Assembly: GCF_040276065.1 (NCBI RefSeq)
Contig: NZ_JBELOI010000003.1
Span: 1-64,000 of the forward strand
Direction: 5' to 3'
DNA: 64,000 nucleotides
Source: Castellaniella sp040276065
Lineage (GTDB): Bacteria; Pseudomonadota; Gammaproteobacteria; Burkholderiales; Burkholderiaceae_B
The notes under the pieces were generated by a model that did not search any database, was not told the origin of the DNA, and was given only the letters and a program-made list of their open reading frames with translations. The translations under genes were made by a program, and so were the position numbers. This document shows positions 54,394 to 63,343 of the stretch, one piece after another. How positions within the stretch are numbered: the first letter of the stretch is position 1; each line of letters starts with the position of its first letter.

Positions 54394-55272
54394 ATGAAAA
54401 GAATCGTCCTGTTCCTGGCGACCAACCTGGCCGTCATGCTGGTGCTCAGCATCACCATGAATATCCTGGGCGTCGGCCGCTATCTCACCGCCAACGGCAT
54501 CGACCCGGTCCAGTTGCTGATCTTTTCCGGCATGATCGGGTTCGTCGGCGCGTTCATCTCGCTGCTGACCAGCAAGTGGATGGCGAAAATGAGCACCGGC
54601 GCCCAGGTCATCGACCCGCGTGCGCCGCGCAACACCCGCGAGGCCTGGCTGGTGGACACGGTGCACCAGCTCGCCGATCGGGCCGGAATCGGCCGCCCCG
54701 AGGTGGCCATCTACGAGGGCGCACCCAACGCCTTTGCCACCGGCGCCTTTCGCAACGATTCGCTGGTGGCGGTCTCGACCGGCTTGCTGTCGTCCATGAG
54801 CGAGGAGGAGGTCGCCGCGGTGCTGGGCCATGAGATCGCCCACATCGCCAACGGCGACATGGTGACCCTGACCCTGATCCAGGGCGTGGTCAATACCTTC
54901 GTGATCTTCCTCTCGCGCATCGTCGGCTACTTCGTCGACCGCGCGATCCTCAAGAATGATCGCGGCGTGGGCATGGGCTATTACCTCACCGTCATCGCCT
55001 GCGAGATCTTCTTCGGCATCCTGGCCTCGATCATCGTCGCCTGGTTCTCGCGGCGGCGTGAATTCCGCGCGGACGCTGGCTCCGCCCGCCTGCTGGGCGC
55101 GCGCGAGCCGATGATCCAGGCGCTTGCCCGGCTGGGCGGCCTGCAGGCGGGCGAGCTGCCCAAGTCCTTCCAGGCCTCGGGCATCGCGGGGGGCGCGATC
55201 GGCGCCCTGCTTGCCTCGCACCCCCCCATTGAAGCCCGCATCGAAGCCCTGCGCCAACTGCGTAATCAGTAA
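54394..55272 (+). CDS. htpX: Heat-shock protease HtpX
   Basis: A 292-residue membrane metalloprotease (M48). Two N-terminal helices (about 5-25, 38-58), the zinc site H146-E147-x2-H150 (HEIAH), and a further pair of helices after it. Third ligand likely in EFRADAGSARL. Degrades misfolded membrane proteins with FtsH. No convincing sigma-32 promoter was found in the 91-base gap. Confidence 0.95.
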   Translation: MKRIVLFLATNLAVMLVLSITMNILGVGRYLTANGIDPVQLLIFSGMIGFVGAFISLLTSKWMAKMSTGAQVIDPRAPRNTREAWLVDTVHQLADRAGIGRPEVAIYEGAPNAFATGAFRNDSLVAVSTGLLSSMSEEEVAAVLGHEIAHIANGDMVTLTLIQGVVNTFVIFLSRIVGYFVDRAILKNDRGVGMGYYLTVIACEIFFGILASIIVAWFSRRREFRADAGSARLLGAREPMIQALARLGGLQAGELPKSFQASGIAGGAIGALLASHPPIEARIEALRQLRNQ

Positions 55273-55311
55273 CCCCGCCGGCCGCCCGCGGCCCGCCACT
55301 TGACGAATCCA

Positions 55312-56973
55312 ATGAGGGAACTCCAGGTCATCCTCGGTTTCGGCGGCTATGTCGCCCTGCTGCTCTGGGGCGTGCACATGGTGCAGACCGGCGTGCAGCG
55401 CGCCTATGGCAAGGCGCTGGGAATCTGGCTCGCCCGCGCTATGGGCCATCCGCCGCGCGCCTTCCTGACCGGGTTGGCCATCACGGCGGCCATCCAGAGC
55501 AGCACCGCCACCGGCCTGATGGTCACGAACCTGGCCTCGACGGGGCTGGTGAACCTGGTGCCGGGCCTGGCCGCCATGCTCGGCGCCAATGTCGGCACGA
55601 CCCTGATCGTCCAGGTGCTGTCCTTCAATCCGACCTTCCTGGCCCCCGGATTGATCCTCGTCGGCGTCTGGATGTTCCGCCGCCACGCGCCGGGCCGCGC
55701 CCACGACCTGGGTCGCACGCTGGTGGGCCTGGGGCTGCTGCTGCTTGCCCTCGACCAGTTGGTGACAATGTTCGAACCCCTGCAGAACGCGCCGCTGCTG
55801 GCGGTCGCCCTGCAGGCGCTGGAACAGACGCCGGTGATCGCGCTGGCCGCCGCCGCCGCCCTGGCCTGGGCCTCGCACTCGAGCGTGGCCGTCGTGATCC
55901 TGATCATGTCGCTGGCACACCACGGGCTGGTGCAGCCGGCGCTCGCCTACGCGCTGGTCCTGGGCGCAAATCTCGGAACAGCCGTCAACCCGGTCCTCGA
56001 GGGTGTCAGCGACAACAACCCGGCCTCGCGCCGCCTGCCCCTGGGCAACCTCGGCACCCGCCTGGTCGGTTGCCTGCTGGGCGCCGCGGCGCTGCCCTGG
56101 GCCCCGGACCTCATGGGCCTGCTCGGCGACGATCCCGCCCACGCCGTGGCCAATTTCCATGTCCTGTTCAACGTGTTGGCCGCCGCCTGTTTCATGCCCT
56201 TGCTGCGTCCCTATGCGCGCCTGCTCACGCACCTGCTGCCGCAGCGCAGCGATCCCAATGATCCCGCGCGGCCGATCTATCTGGAGGTTTCGGCCCGCGA
56301 GGTTCCGGCGGTGGCGCTGGGTCAGGCCGCGCGCGAAGCCCTGCGCCTGACCGATCTGTTCCAGGAGTCCCTGCAATCCACGCGCGAGGCCCTGCTGAGC
56401 GAGAATGTACAGGCCGGTAGCCACGCCCGATACCTGAACAACGCCATCGACCAACTCGACCAGTCGATCACCGGCTATCTGGCCAAACTCGACCAGGAAA
56501 CCCTCAGCCAGGACGACCAGCAATACCTGAAGACCATCCTGACCTTTTCCATGAACATCTCCCACGCCGCCAGCCTGTCGGGCATGGGGCTGCTGGGCCA
56601 CGCGGCGCAATTGCGCCGTAAGCACTGGCTCCTCGACCCGGCTCAGCGAACGGAACTGGATGCCACCCTGGAGCGCATACGGCGCAACCTGCAGCAGGCG
56701 GCCGCCCTGTTCGTCTCGGGCGACCGCGAAACCGCGCGGCGCCTCGCTTACGAAAAGGATTATTTCCGCACACTCGAGGCCGAGGCAACACAGCGCCACA
56801 TCGAGCGCATCCAGGTGGGTCGCCTGGAGGCCGCCGACGTCGGTGCCTTTTACCTCGACATCCTGCGCGATGCCGGCGGCGTGAACGCCTACCTGATCAA
56901 CGCCTCGGCCTACCCCGTCCTCGAGCGCCACGGCGAGTTGCGCCCCAACCGCCTGCGCGATCCCGCGCCCTGA
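55312..56973 (+). CDS. Na+/phosphate cotransporter with PhoU-like domain
   Basis: A 553-residue protein: residues 1 to about 310 are the Na/Pi cotransporter domain with two inverted repeats (QSSTATGLM and HSSVAVVIL signatures), and about 340-530 is a PhoU-like helical domain. Imports phosphate or exports it depending on the relative. Start uncertain: ATG at 55312 is used, TTG at 55300 also possible. No ribosome-binding site is evident; htpX ends 39 bases upstream. Confidence 0.87.
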   Translation: MRELQVILGFGGYVALLLWGVHMVQTGVQRAYGKALGIWLARAMGHPPRAFLTGLAITAAIQSSTATGLMVTNLASTGLVNLVPGLAAMLGANVGTTLIVQVLSFNPTFLAPGLILVGVWMFRRHAPGRAHDLGRTLVGLGLLLLALDQLVTMFEPLQNAPLLAVALQALEQTPVIALAAAAALAWASHSSVAVVILIMSLAHHGLVQPALAYALVLGANLGTAVNPVLEGVSDNNPASRRLPLGNLGTRLVGCLLGAAALPWAPDLMGLLGDDPAHAVANFHVLFNVLAAACFMPLLRPYARLLTHLLPQRSDPNDPARPIYLEVSAREVPAVALGQAAREALRLTDLFQESLQSTREALLSENVQAGSHARYLNNAIDQLDQSITGYLAKLDQETLSQDDQQYLKTILTFSMNISHAASLSGMGLLGHAAQLRRKHWLLDPAQRTELDATLERIRRNLQQAAALFVSGDRETARRLAYEKDYFRTLEAEATQRHIERIQVGRLEAADVGAFYLDILRDAGGVNAYLINASAYPVLERHGELRPNRLRDPAP

Positions 56974-56983
56974 GGGCTCAGGC

Positions 56984-59704
56984 TCAGTGAGCCTCGCCCC
57001 AGTTCGCGCCGACCCCGACCTCGGCCACCAGCGGCACGGCCAGCTCGGCCACGCCAGCCATCAAGACCGGCACGCGCTCGCGCAAGCGTTCAACCTCGTC
57101 CTCGACCGCATCGAACACCAGCTCGTCATGCACCTGCATCACCATCAGGCTGCGCAGGCCCTCGGCGCTCAACCAGCGTTGCACCGCGACCATGGCCATC
57201 TTGATCAAATCGGCCGCCGTGCCCTGCATGGGCGCATTGATGGCGGCGCGCTCGGCCGCCGCCGCCCGCGGCCCCTTGGCGCCGGCGGACAGCTCGGGAA
57301 AGTGCAGCCGGCGCCCGAACACGGTCTGCACGTAGCCCTGCTCACGGGCCTGCTTGCGGATGCGATCCATGTATTGCGCCACACCCGGATAGCGCATGAA
57401 ATAGCGGTCGATGTAGGACTTCGCCGCCGCGCGCGTGATACCCAGGTTCGAGGCCAGGCCGAATTCACCCATTCCGTAGATCAGGCCGAAATTGATCGCC
57501 TTGGCGGCCCGGCGCTGTTCGGCGCCGACCTCGTCCAGGGACAGGCCAAACACCTCGGCCGCGGTGGCGCGGTGAATGTCCAGGCCCTCGGCAAACGCCC
57601 GCCGCAGGTTTTCGTCGCCCGACACGTGCGCCATGACGCGCAGTTCGATCTGCGAATAATCGGCCGAGACGATTCGCCCCAGGCTGGAGACGAAGGCGGT
57701 GCGCACCCGGCGCCCCTCAGCCGTGCGCACGGGAATGTTCTGCAGATTGGGATCCGAAGAGGCCAGGCGGCCGGTGATGACCGCCGCCTGCGCATAGCGA
57801 GTATGCACCCGCCCGCTGCGGGGATCGACCATGCGCGGCAGCTTGTCGGTGTAGGTGGACTTGAGCTTGGCCAGGCCGCGGTACTCGAGCAGCAAACGAG
57901 GCAGGGGATAGTCCGCCGCCAGGCGGCTGAGCACCTCCTCGTCGGTGGACGGCGCGCCGCCGGCCGTCTTGCGCAGCACCGGCAGTTGCATGCGCTGAAA
58001 CAGGATCTCGCCCAGTTGCTTGGGCGAGTTCAGGTTGAAGGGCTGTCCAGCCAGGGCGTGCGCCTCGCCCTCGAGCACAATCATCTGCTGGCCCAGCTCA
58101 TGGCTCTGTGTCGCCAGGGCACCGGCGTCGATGGCCACTCCGTTGCGCTCGACCGTGGTCAGGACGTCCGAGGTCTCGATCTCGAGGCGATACGTGCGCT
58201 CCAGGCCCTCGTCGGCGCTGACCTTGGGATACAGGACCTCATGCAGGCGAAGGGTGAAGTCCGCATCCTCGGCCCCGTAATGCGCCGCACGCTCGAGGTC
58301 GACCTCATCGAAGCCGATCTGCCGGGCGCCCTTGCCGCACAGGTCCTCGTAGGTCGTGCCGGTCACGCCCAGCCAGCGCTGGCCGAGTTCCTGCAGGTTG
58401 ACGCGCCGGTGGGATTCGAGCACGTAGGCCTGCAGCATCGTGTCGTGCTGGACGCCGCGCAGGGCCACCCCCTCGTTGGCCAGGACGTGCGCATCGTACT
58501 TCGCGTGATGCAGGAGCTTGGCCGCCTCGGGGTCCTCGAGCCAAGGCCGCAGCCGCTCGAGGACCAGGGCCCGGGCCAGTTGCACCGGCGCGCCCGGGCC
58601 ACGATGCCCGACGGGGATGTAGCAGGCGCGGCCGGCCTCGACGGATAGGGAAATGCCCACCAGGCGCGCGGCCATCGGATCCAGGCTGGTGGTTTCGGTG
58701 TCCATTGCCACGAGCGCGGCCCCACGGATACGCTCGACCCAGCGTTCCAGGGCCGGGAGGTCAAGCACGGTCTCGTACTTGATCTCGGCGGGCGCCTCGA
58801 CCTGCGGGGCGACGCGGGCGTCCTGCGCCGGTATGCGCTGCGGGTCGCCAGTGGCCTCGCGCAGCCACGAGCGAAAGCCATAGGCCTCGTAGAGGCGCAA
58901 CAAGGTATCGTGGTCGGGCGCCCTGAAACTCAGGGCCGACGGCCGCATGCCCTCGGGCAGTTCGCAATCCAGCCGGATGGTCAGCAAGTCGCGGGTCAGG
59001 GGAAAATTAGGCAGGGCCGCGCGCAGGTTTTCCCCCGCCACGCCCTTAATCTCGCCGGCCCGGGCGATCAGCGTCTCGATGTCGCCGTAGGACGAGAGCC
59101 ACTTGGCCGCGGTCTTGGGGCCGACCTTGTCCACGCCGGGTACGTTGTCGATCGTATCGCCCGTCAGCATCAGGAATTCGACGATGCGTTCGGGCGGCAC
59201 GCCGAACTTGCGCACGACGCCCTCGATGTCCTGGCGCTCGCCCGACATGGTGTTGATGAGTTCGACGTGCTCATCAACGAGTTGGGCCAAGTCCTTGTCA
59301 CCGGTCGAGATGATGGTGTGGAAGCCCTCGCCGCTGGCTTGCCGGGCCAGGGTGCCGATCACGTCGTCCGCCTCGACGCCCGGCTGCACGATCACCGTCC
59401 ATCCCAGGGCCGCGGCGGCCTCGTGGATGGGCGCGACCTGCGCCCTGAGATCCTCGGGCATGGACGGGCGGTTGGCCTTGTACTCGGGATACAGGACCTC
59501 GCGAAAGGAGCCGCCGGGCGCATCAAACACACATGCGCCATAATCCGCCCTATCCTTGTAATCCTCAAGGAGCCTCCTTAACATGGAGATGACGCCATAC
59601 AGGGCCCCGGTCGGCTCCCCTCGCGCATTGCGCAAATCAGGCATCGCGTGGTATGCGCGATACAGATAGCTCGACCCATCCACCAGCAACAAGGTTTTTT
59701 TCAT
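56984..59704 (-). CDS. polA: DNA polymerase I
   Basis: A 906-residue full-length Pol I: 5'-3' exonuclease (N-terminal, starting KKTLLLVDGSSYLYRAYHA), an intact 3'-5' exonuclease (AMDTET near 333; KYD; YGAEDAD) and polymerase (DYSQIELRVMAH about 681, KAINFGLIYGMGEFG about 731, VHDELVFD about 855). The ATG at 59704 gives the canonical start and shares two bases with the divergent LOG gene start. Confidence 0.96.
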   Translation of the reverse strand: MKKTLLLVDGSSYLYRAYHAMPDLRNARGEPTGALYGVISMLRRLLEDYKDRADYGACVFDAPGGSFREVLYPEYKANRPSMPEDLRAQVAPIHEAAAALGWTVIVQPGVEADDVIGTLARQASGEGFHTIISTGDKDLAQLVDEHVELINTMSGERQDIEGVVRKFGVPPERIVEFLMLTGDTIDNVPGVDKVGPKTAAKWLSSYGDIETLIARAGEIKGVAGENLRAALPNFPLTRDLLTIRLDCELPEGMRPSALSFRAPDHDTLLRLYEAYGFRSWLREATGDPQRIPAQDARVAPQVEAPAEIKYETVLDLPALERWVERIRGAALVAMDTETTSLDPMAARLVGISLSVEAGRACYIPVGHRGPGAPVQLARALVLERLRPWLEDPEAAKLLHHAKYDAHVLANEGVALRGVQHDTMLQAYVLESHRRVNLQELGQRWLGVTGTTYEDLCGKGARQIGFDEVDLERAAHYGAEDADFTLRLHEVLYPKVSADEGLERTYRLEIETSDVLTTVERNGVAIDAGALATQSHELGQQMIVLEGEAHALAGQPFNLNSPKQLGEILFQRMQLPVLRKTAGGAPSTDEEVLSRLAADYPLPRLLLEYRGLAKLKSTYTDKLPRMVDPRSGRVHTRYAQAAVITGRLASSDPNLQNIPVRTAEGRRVRTAFVSSLGRIVSADYSQIELRVMAHVSGDENLRRAFAEGLDIHRATAAEVFGLSLDEVGAEQRRAAKAINFGLIYGMGEFGLASNLGITRAAAKSYIDRYFMRYPGVAQYMDRIRKQAREQGYVQTVFGRRLHFPELSAGAKGPRAAAAERAAINAPMQGTAADLIKMAMVAVQRWLSAEGLRSLMVMQVHDELVFDAVEDEVERLRERVPVLMAGVAELAVPLVAEVGVGANWGEAH

Positions 59705-60374
59705 GGCTAACAATAAAACGACACGGATATCCGCAGAACAACAGATTCCAACGATTATCTCAGAGATGAGCACGGCAGCTCAGGCTTTTCGACATATCGG
59801 CCTGGGCGTCAGTGTTTTCGGCAGCGCCCGCATTCCCCGCGGCCACCCCTTTTACGACCTCGGGCTCGAGGTCGGAGCGCGCATCGCCCAACTCGGCCTG
59901 CCGGTGATCGCCGGCGGCGGCCCCGGCCTGATGGAGGCCACCAACCGCGGCGCCTTCGAGGCTGGAGGGCGCAGCGTCGGCCTGAACATCCGCCTGCCGC
60001 GCGAAAAGCGCGACAACCCCTACCAGACCGACAGCCTCCATTTCGAGTACTTCAACTCGCGCAAGGCATCGTTCTTCATGCACAGCCTGGCCTACGTGGT
60101 CTTGCCCGGAGGATTCGGCACACTGGACGAGGTCTTCGAGGCCATCACACTGGTCCAGACGCTCAAGCAGCCCCCCGCGCCCATCATTCTGGTCGGCGTC
60201 GAATTCTGGTCGGGCCTGATGGGCTGGGTGCGCGATCAACTCCTGACCCACGGCATGGTCAGCCCCTACGATCTCGACCTGATTCTGATGACGGACGATC
60301 TGGACGAGGTCATGCGGCTCGTCCAGGAGGCCGCGCAGATCGAGCCCAACCGCGAGCCCGCCCTGCCTGAGTAA
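59703..60374 (+). CDS. LOG family protein (TIGR00730, Rossmann fold)
   Basis: A 223-residue protein with the family motif PGGFGTLDE (135-143) and GGGPGLMEA. LOG enzymes are nucleoside 5'-monophosphate phosphoribohydrolases; bacterial roles vary. The ATG at 59703 is preceded by AAGG at 8 bases; it overlaps the opposite polA start. An internal ATG at 59766 (residue 22) is an alternative that would avoid the overlap. Confidence 0.85.
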   Translation: MANNKTTRISAEQQIPTIISEMSTAAQAFRHIGLGVSVFGSARIPRGHPFYDLGLEVGARIAQLGLPVIAGGGPGLMEATNRGAFEAGGRSVGLNIRLPREKRDNPYQTDSLHFEYFNSRKASFFMHSLAYVVLPGGFGTLDEVFEAITLVQTLKQPPAPIILVGVEFWSGLMGWVRDQLLTHGMVSPYDLDLILMTDDLDEVMRLVQEAAQIEPNREPALPE

Positions 60375-60485
60375 AGCGCCGACAGGGGTCATCATGATGC
60401 GACGAGGCGGGGTCCCGGGTTCAAGACCGCGCCTTGCCACGGGCGGTGCGGCATGCGCGCGCCCGGTCACTCCGGAGGTCCAACC

Positions 60486-61277
60486 ATGAAGAGCACCATG
60501 CTGGGCGCCGCGCTACTCGCCATCGCGGGCCTGATCCCCGCCACGGGTGCCGCGCAGGATGCACAGACACTGAAGATCGCCACCGAGCCGGACTACCCGC
60601 CGTTCGAGTACCGCGACACCGATGGCCAGCTCGCGGGCTTCGATATCGACATCGGCAACGAGGTCTGTAAACGATTGGCCCGCGAATGCGCGTGGGTCGA
60701 TCAACCCTTTGACAGCCTGATCCCCGGCCTGCAGGCCCATAAGTTCGATCTGGTCAACGCGACCATGACCGCCACCGACGCCCGCCGCAAGATCATCGAC
60801 TTTTCCACGCCCATGTACATCGTGCAGGTCAAGCTCATGGTCCGCAAAGGCAGTGGCCTGCAGCCTACGGCACAGTCCCTCAAGGGCAAGCGCGTCGGCG
60901 TCCAACAGGGCACCACCATGGAAACCTACGCGCGCCAGGAATGGGCGCCCCAGGGTGTCGAGATCGTCTCGTATCCCAGCCATACCAATGCCTTCGTGGC
61001 CATGGCCTCGGGACGGTTGGACGCCACCTTCCAGGAGGCGCAAAGCGCGGTCGATGGTTTCTTGAACAAGCCCGAGGGCGCCAATTTCGAACTGGTCGCC
61101 TCGCCGCTGGACTCGCCGATCCTCAACCAGCCGATCGCGATGGGCATCCGCAAGGGCAACCCGCTCAAGGTCGAGGTCGACCGAGCGCTGGAATCCATGC
61201 TGGCCGACGGCACCCTCCAAGGCTACGCCCGGAAGTATTTCGCCGAGGGCAATATTGCGTTTCCCGGCGCCCGGTAG
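60486..61277 (+). CDS. Periplasmic amino-acid-binding protein of an ABC importer
   Basis: A 263-residue family 3 solute-binding protein. A signal peptide (about 1-23) precedes LKIATEPDYPPFEYRD, the signature start of basic amino-acid binders. FDSLIPGLQAHKFD and TMTATDARRKIIDFS resemble HisJ/ArgT. GGAGG lies 7 bases upstream of the ATG at 60486. Ligand probably lysine/arginine/ornithine or histidine by similarity. Confidence 0.9.
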   Translation: MKSTMLGAALLAIAGLIPATGAAQDAQTLKIATEPDYPPFEYRDTDGQLAGFDIDIGNEVCKRLARECAWVDQPFDSLIPGLQAHKFDLVNATMTATDARRKIIDFSTPMYIVQVKLMVRKGSGLQPTAQSLKGKRVGVQQGTTMETYARQEWAPQGVEIVSYPSHTNAFVAMASGRLDATFQEAQSAVDGFLNKPEGANFELVASPLDSPILNQPIAMGIRKGNPLKVEVDRALESMLADGTLQGYARKYFAEGNIAFPGAR

Positions 61278-61303
61278 CCCGGTCCAGGCCCCATCGCTCA
61301 CAC

Positions 61304-62071
61304 ATGCCCACACTCGACGTCCAAAACATTCACAAACGCTACGGCGACAACGAGGTCCTCAAGGGCGTCTCCCTGACGGCCGACGCGGGCGACGTGGTCT
61401 GCATCCTGGGGTCCAGCGGATCGGGGAAATCGACTCTCCTGCGATGCATCAATTTCCTGGAAAAACCCGACCAGGGCACCGTCTCGCTCAACGGCGAAAC
61501 GCTCAGAATCGTCACCGACAAGCGCGGCGAGCCCCACGTGGCGGACCTGGATCAATTGCGCCGGCTACGCTCGAAACTGGCGATGGTTTTCCAGCACTTC
61601 AACCTCTGGGCCCACATGAACGTGCTGGGCAACGTGACCGAAGCGCCGATCCAGGTGCTGAAGGTCGGGCGGGCCGAGGCGATCGAGCGCGCGCGCCATT
61701 ACCTGGCCAAGGTGGGCCTGTCGTCCAACCTCGAGACGCAGTACCCATCCTCGCTGTCGGGCGGACAGCAGCAGCGCGTGGCGATTGCCCGCGCGCTGGC
61801 GATGGAGCCCGAGGTCATGCTGTTCGACGAGCCCACCTCGGCCCTGGACCCCGAACTGGTCGGCGAGGTCCTCAGGGTGATGCAGAAACTCGCCGAGGAA
61901 GGCCGCACCATGCTGGTGGTCACGCATGAAATGGGATTCGCCCGCAACCTGGCCTCCCAGGTCATGTTCCTGCACCAGGGGCGGGCCGAGGAGGTCGGCC
62001 CGCCATCAGAGGTCTTCGACAATCCGCAAAGCCCGCGGCTGCGGCAATTTTTGTCCGGCAATCTGAAGTAG
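61304..62071 (+). CDS. Amino-acid ABC transporter ATPase (HisP-like)
   Basis: A 255-residue ATPase. Walker A GSSGSGKST (36-44), Q-loop VFQHFNLWAHM, signature SLSGGQQQRVAIARAL, and Walker B VMLFDEPTSALDPE. The WAHM/NFLEKP segments match HisP/ArtP. Follows the binding protein by 26 bases; no permease genes are beside it. Confidence 0.92.
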   Translation: MPTLDVQNIHKRYGDNEVLKGVSLTADAGDVVCILGSSGSGKSTLLRCINFLEKPDQGTVSLNGETLRIVTDKRGEPHVADLDQLRRLRSKLAMVFQHFNLWAHMNVLGNVTEAPIQVLKVGRAEAIERARHYLAKVGLSSNLETQYPSSLSGGQQQRVAIARALAMEPEVMLFDEPTSALDPELVGEVLRVMQKLAEEGRTMLVVTHEMGFARNLASQVMFLHQGRAEEVGPPSEVFDNPQSPRLRQFLSGNLK

Positions 62072-62077
62072 GGCCCG

Positions 62078-62281
62078 ATGCCCGAGCCTGCGTCAACGGG
62101 CGGCGACCTTGCTGTTCGCACGCAGCTCCAGCTGGCGAGAGACGCGCTCTACTCTTTGGGTCACTACGCGCCCGGCGTCGATCCGCCTCCGGACTGGAGC
62201 AAGGAAAGCCATGGCGGCCCAACGACCTTCGGTTTCGCGCAATGGCAAAACGGCAAGCTCGTCACTCTGCGGGGCCGGTGA
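62078..62281 (+). CDS. Small hypothetical protein
   Basis: A 67-residue reading frame, 6 bases after the ATPase stop, with GTAGGG 5 bases before the ATG. No motif or membrane segment is recognised; it has a Trp/Pro-containing middle (PPPDWSKES) and ends in LVTLRGR. Third-position GC is lower than in neighbours. Its 3' end overlaps the opposite esterase-GNAT gene by 20 bases. Could be spurious. Confidence 0.35.
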   Translation: MPEPASTGGDLAVRTQLQLARDALYSLGHYAPGVDPPPDWSKESHGGPTTFGFAQWQNGKLVTLRGR

Positions 62282-63320
62282 GCCGGCGCCGCATCAGCAC
62301 GTGGGGGATGCCCGCCTCCATGAACGTCGGGCCCTCCTCCACAAAACCATGGCGAGCATAGAAGGGCCGCGCCCGCAACTGCGCGGCGAGGATGACTTCC
62401 TCGTCACCGCGCCGGCGGGCTTCATCCACCAGGGCGGCCAATAGGGCCGCGCCGACCCCCTGGCCTCGCCAGGGCTTGCGCACCGCCATGCGGCCGATAT
62501 GGCCGTCAGGCAGCAAGCGCCCCGTGCCCATGGGGCGCCCGTCGGCGGCATAGGCGATGGCATGGACACACTGCGCATCCATCCCGTCGAGCTCAAGCTC
62601 GAGCGGGACATCCTGCTCGTGGACGAAGACCTCGCTGCGGATGCGCGAAGCCTGCGGACCCAGGTCCTCCCATAAACCCGTCGCCACGCGCCGCGCACTC
62701 CCGTCCGGTCGATCAATGTCCGCCGCGTCCTCCAGCCCAAGCGCGAACGCCAGCACCTCGGGCTGCCAATCGGCGAAATCCGCAAGTCCGTGGTCGCTGC
62801 CCTCGATGATCCGCTGGCGGGACCCCGCGTAGCGAGCCCGCATCTCGCGCCAATCCAGAACCTCGTCGCCGGTGGCGGCCACCAGGAAATAACGCGCCGG
62901 ATCCGATAGCACGGGAATCTCGGCCTCGGCCTGCGCCAGTTCCTGGACGTAGTCCGGCAGGAATTCGAATGGCGCGTCGCCATGGAAGGTCCGGTGCGAT
63001 CCAACCTGGGTCGCCAGGTCCCGGGCCGCATGGACGACCGGATTGAGCACAACGGCCCGGCATCCCAGGCGCTCGGCGAGCCAGGTGGCGTAGAACCCCC
63101 CCAAGGACGAGCCGATGACCGCCAGGTCCTCGCGACGCCCGCCGGCCGCCAGCCATTGCTCGGCCCGTGCCAGGGCCTGGGCCAGGGCCGCGCGCGGGCT
63201 GGCCGGTAATTGGGGGCACCACCACTGTCCGTCGAGCCCTCGTGCGGCCAGGGCCGCCGCCATCAGGCGCGCCTTGTGGGACTGTGGCGAGGAACGGAAC
63301 CCATGCAGGTAGAGGATCAT
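62262..63320 (-). CDS. YqiA-type esterase fused to GNAT acetyltransferase
   Basis: A 352-residue two-domain protein. Residues 1 to about 195 match YqiA/YcfP-type alpha/beta hydrolases: MILYLHGFRSSPQSHKA, nucleophile S72 in GSSLGG, D152 in GDEVLDW and H177 in SDHGLADF complete the triad. Residues about 205-352 are an ElaA/GNAT-like acetyltransferase, with acetyl-CoA loop RKPWRGQGVG (281-290). A continuous frame with no stop joins them. Stop near the typA side is 23 bases from typA. Confidence 0.8.
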   Translation of the reverse strand: MILYLHGFRSSPQSHKARLMAAALAARGLDGQWWCPQLPASPRAALAQALARAEQWLAAGGRREDLAVIGSSLGGFYATWLAERLGCRAVVLNPVVHAARDLATQVGSHRTFHGDAPFEFLPDYVQELAQAEAEIPVLSDPARYFLVAATGDEVLDWREMRARYAGSRQRIIEGSDHGLADFADWQPEVLAFALGLEDAADIDRPDGSARRVATGLWEDLGPQASRIRSEVFVHEQDVPLELELDGMDAQCVHAIAYAADGRPMGTGRLLPDGHIGRMAVRKPWRGQGVGAALLAALVDEARRRGDEEVILAAQLRARPFYARHGFVEEGPTFMEAGIPHVLMRRRLTGPAE

Positions 63321-63343
63321 GGCCGGACTCGTGGCGGGGCGGC

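Noticed and set aside
54302..54394. Sigma-32 promoter for htpX
   Set aside because: No CTTGAA-like and CCCCAT-like pair with proper spacing in the gap.
60415..60430. GGGTTCAAG resembling a tRNA T-loop
   Set aside because: The flanking 5-bp stem has a mismatch and no D-arm, anticodon arm or acceptor stem is present around it.
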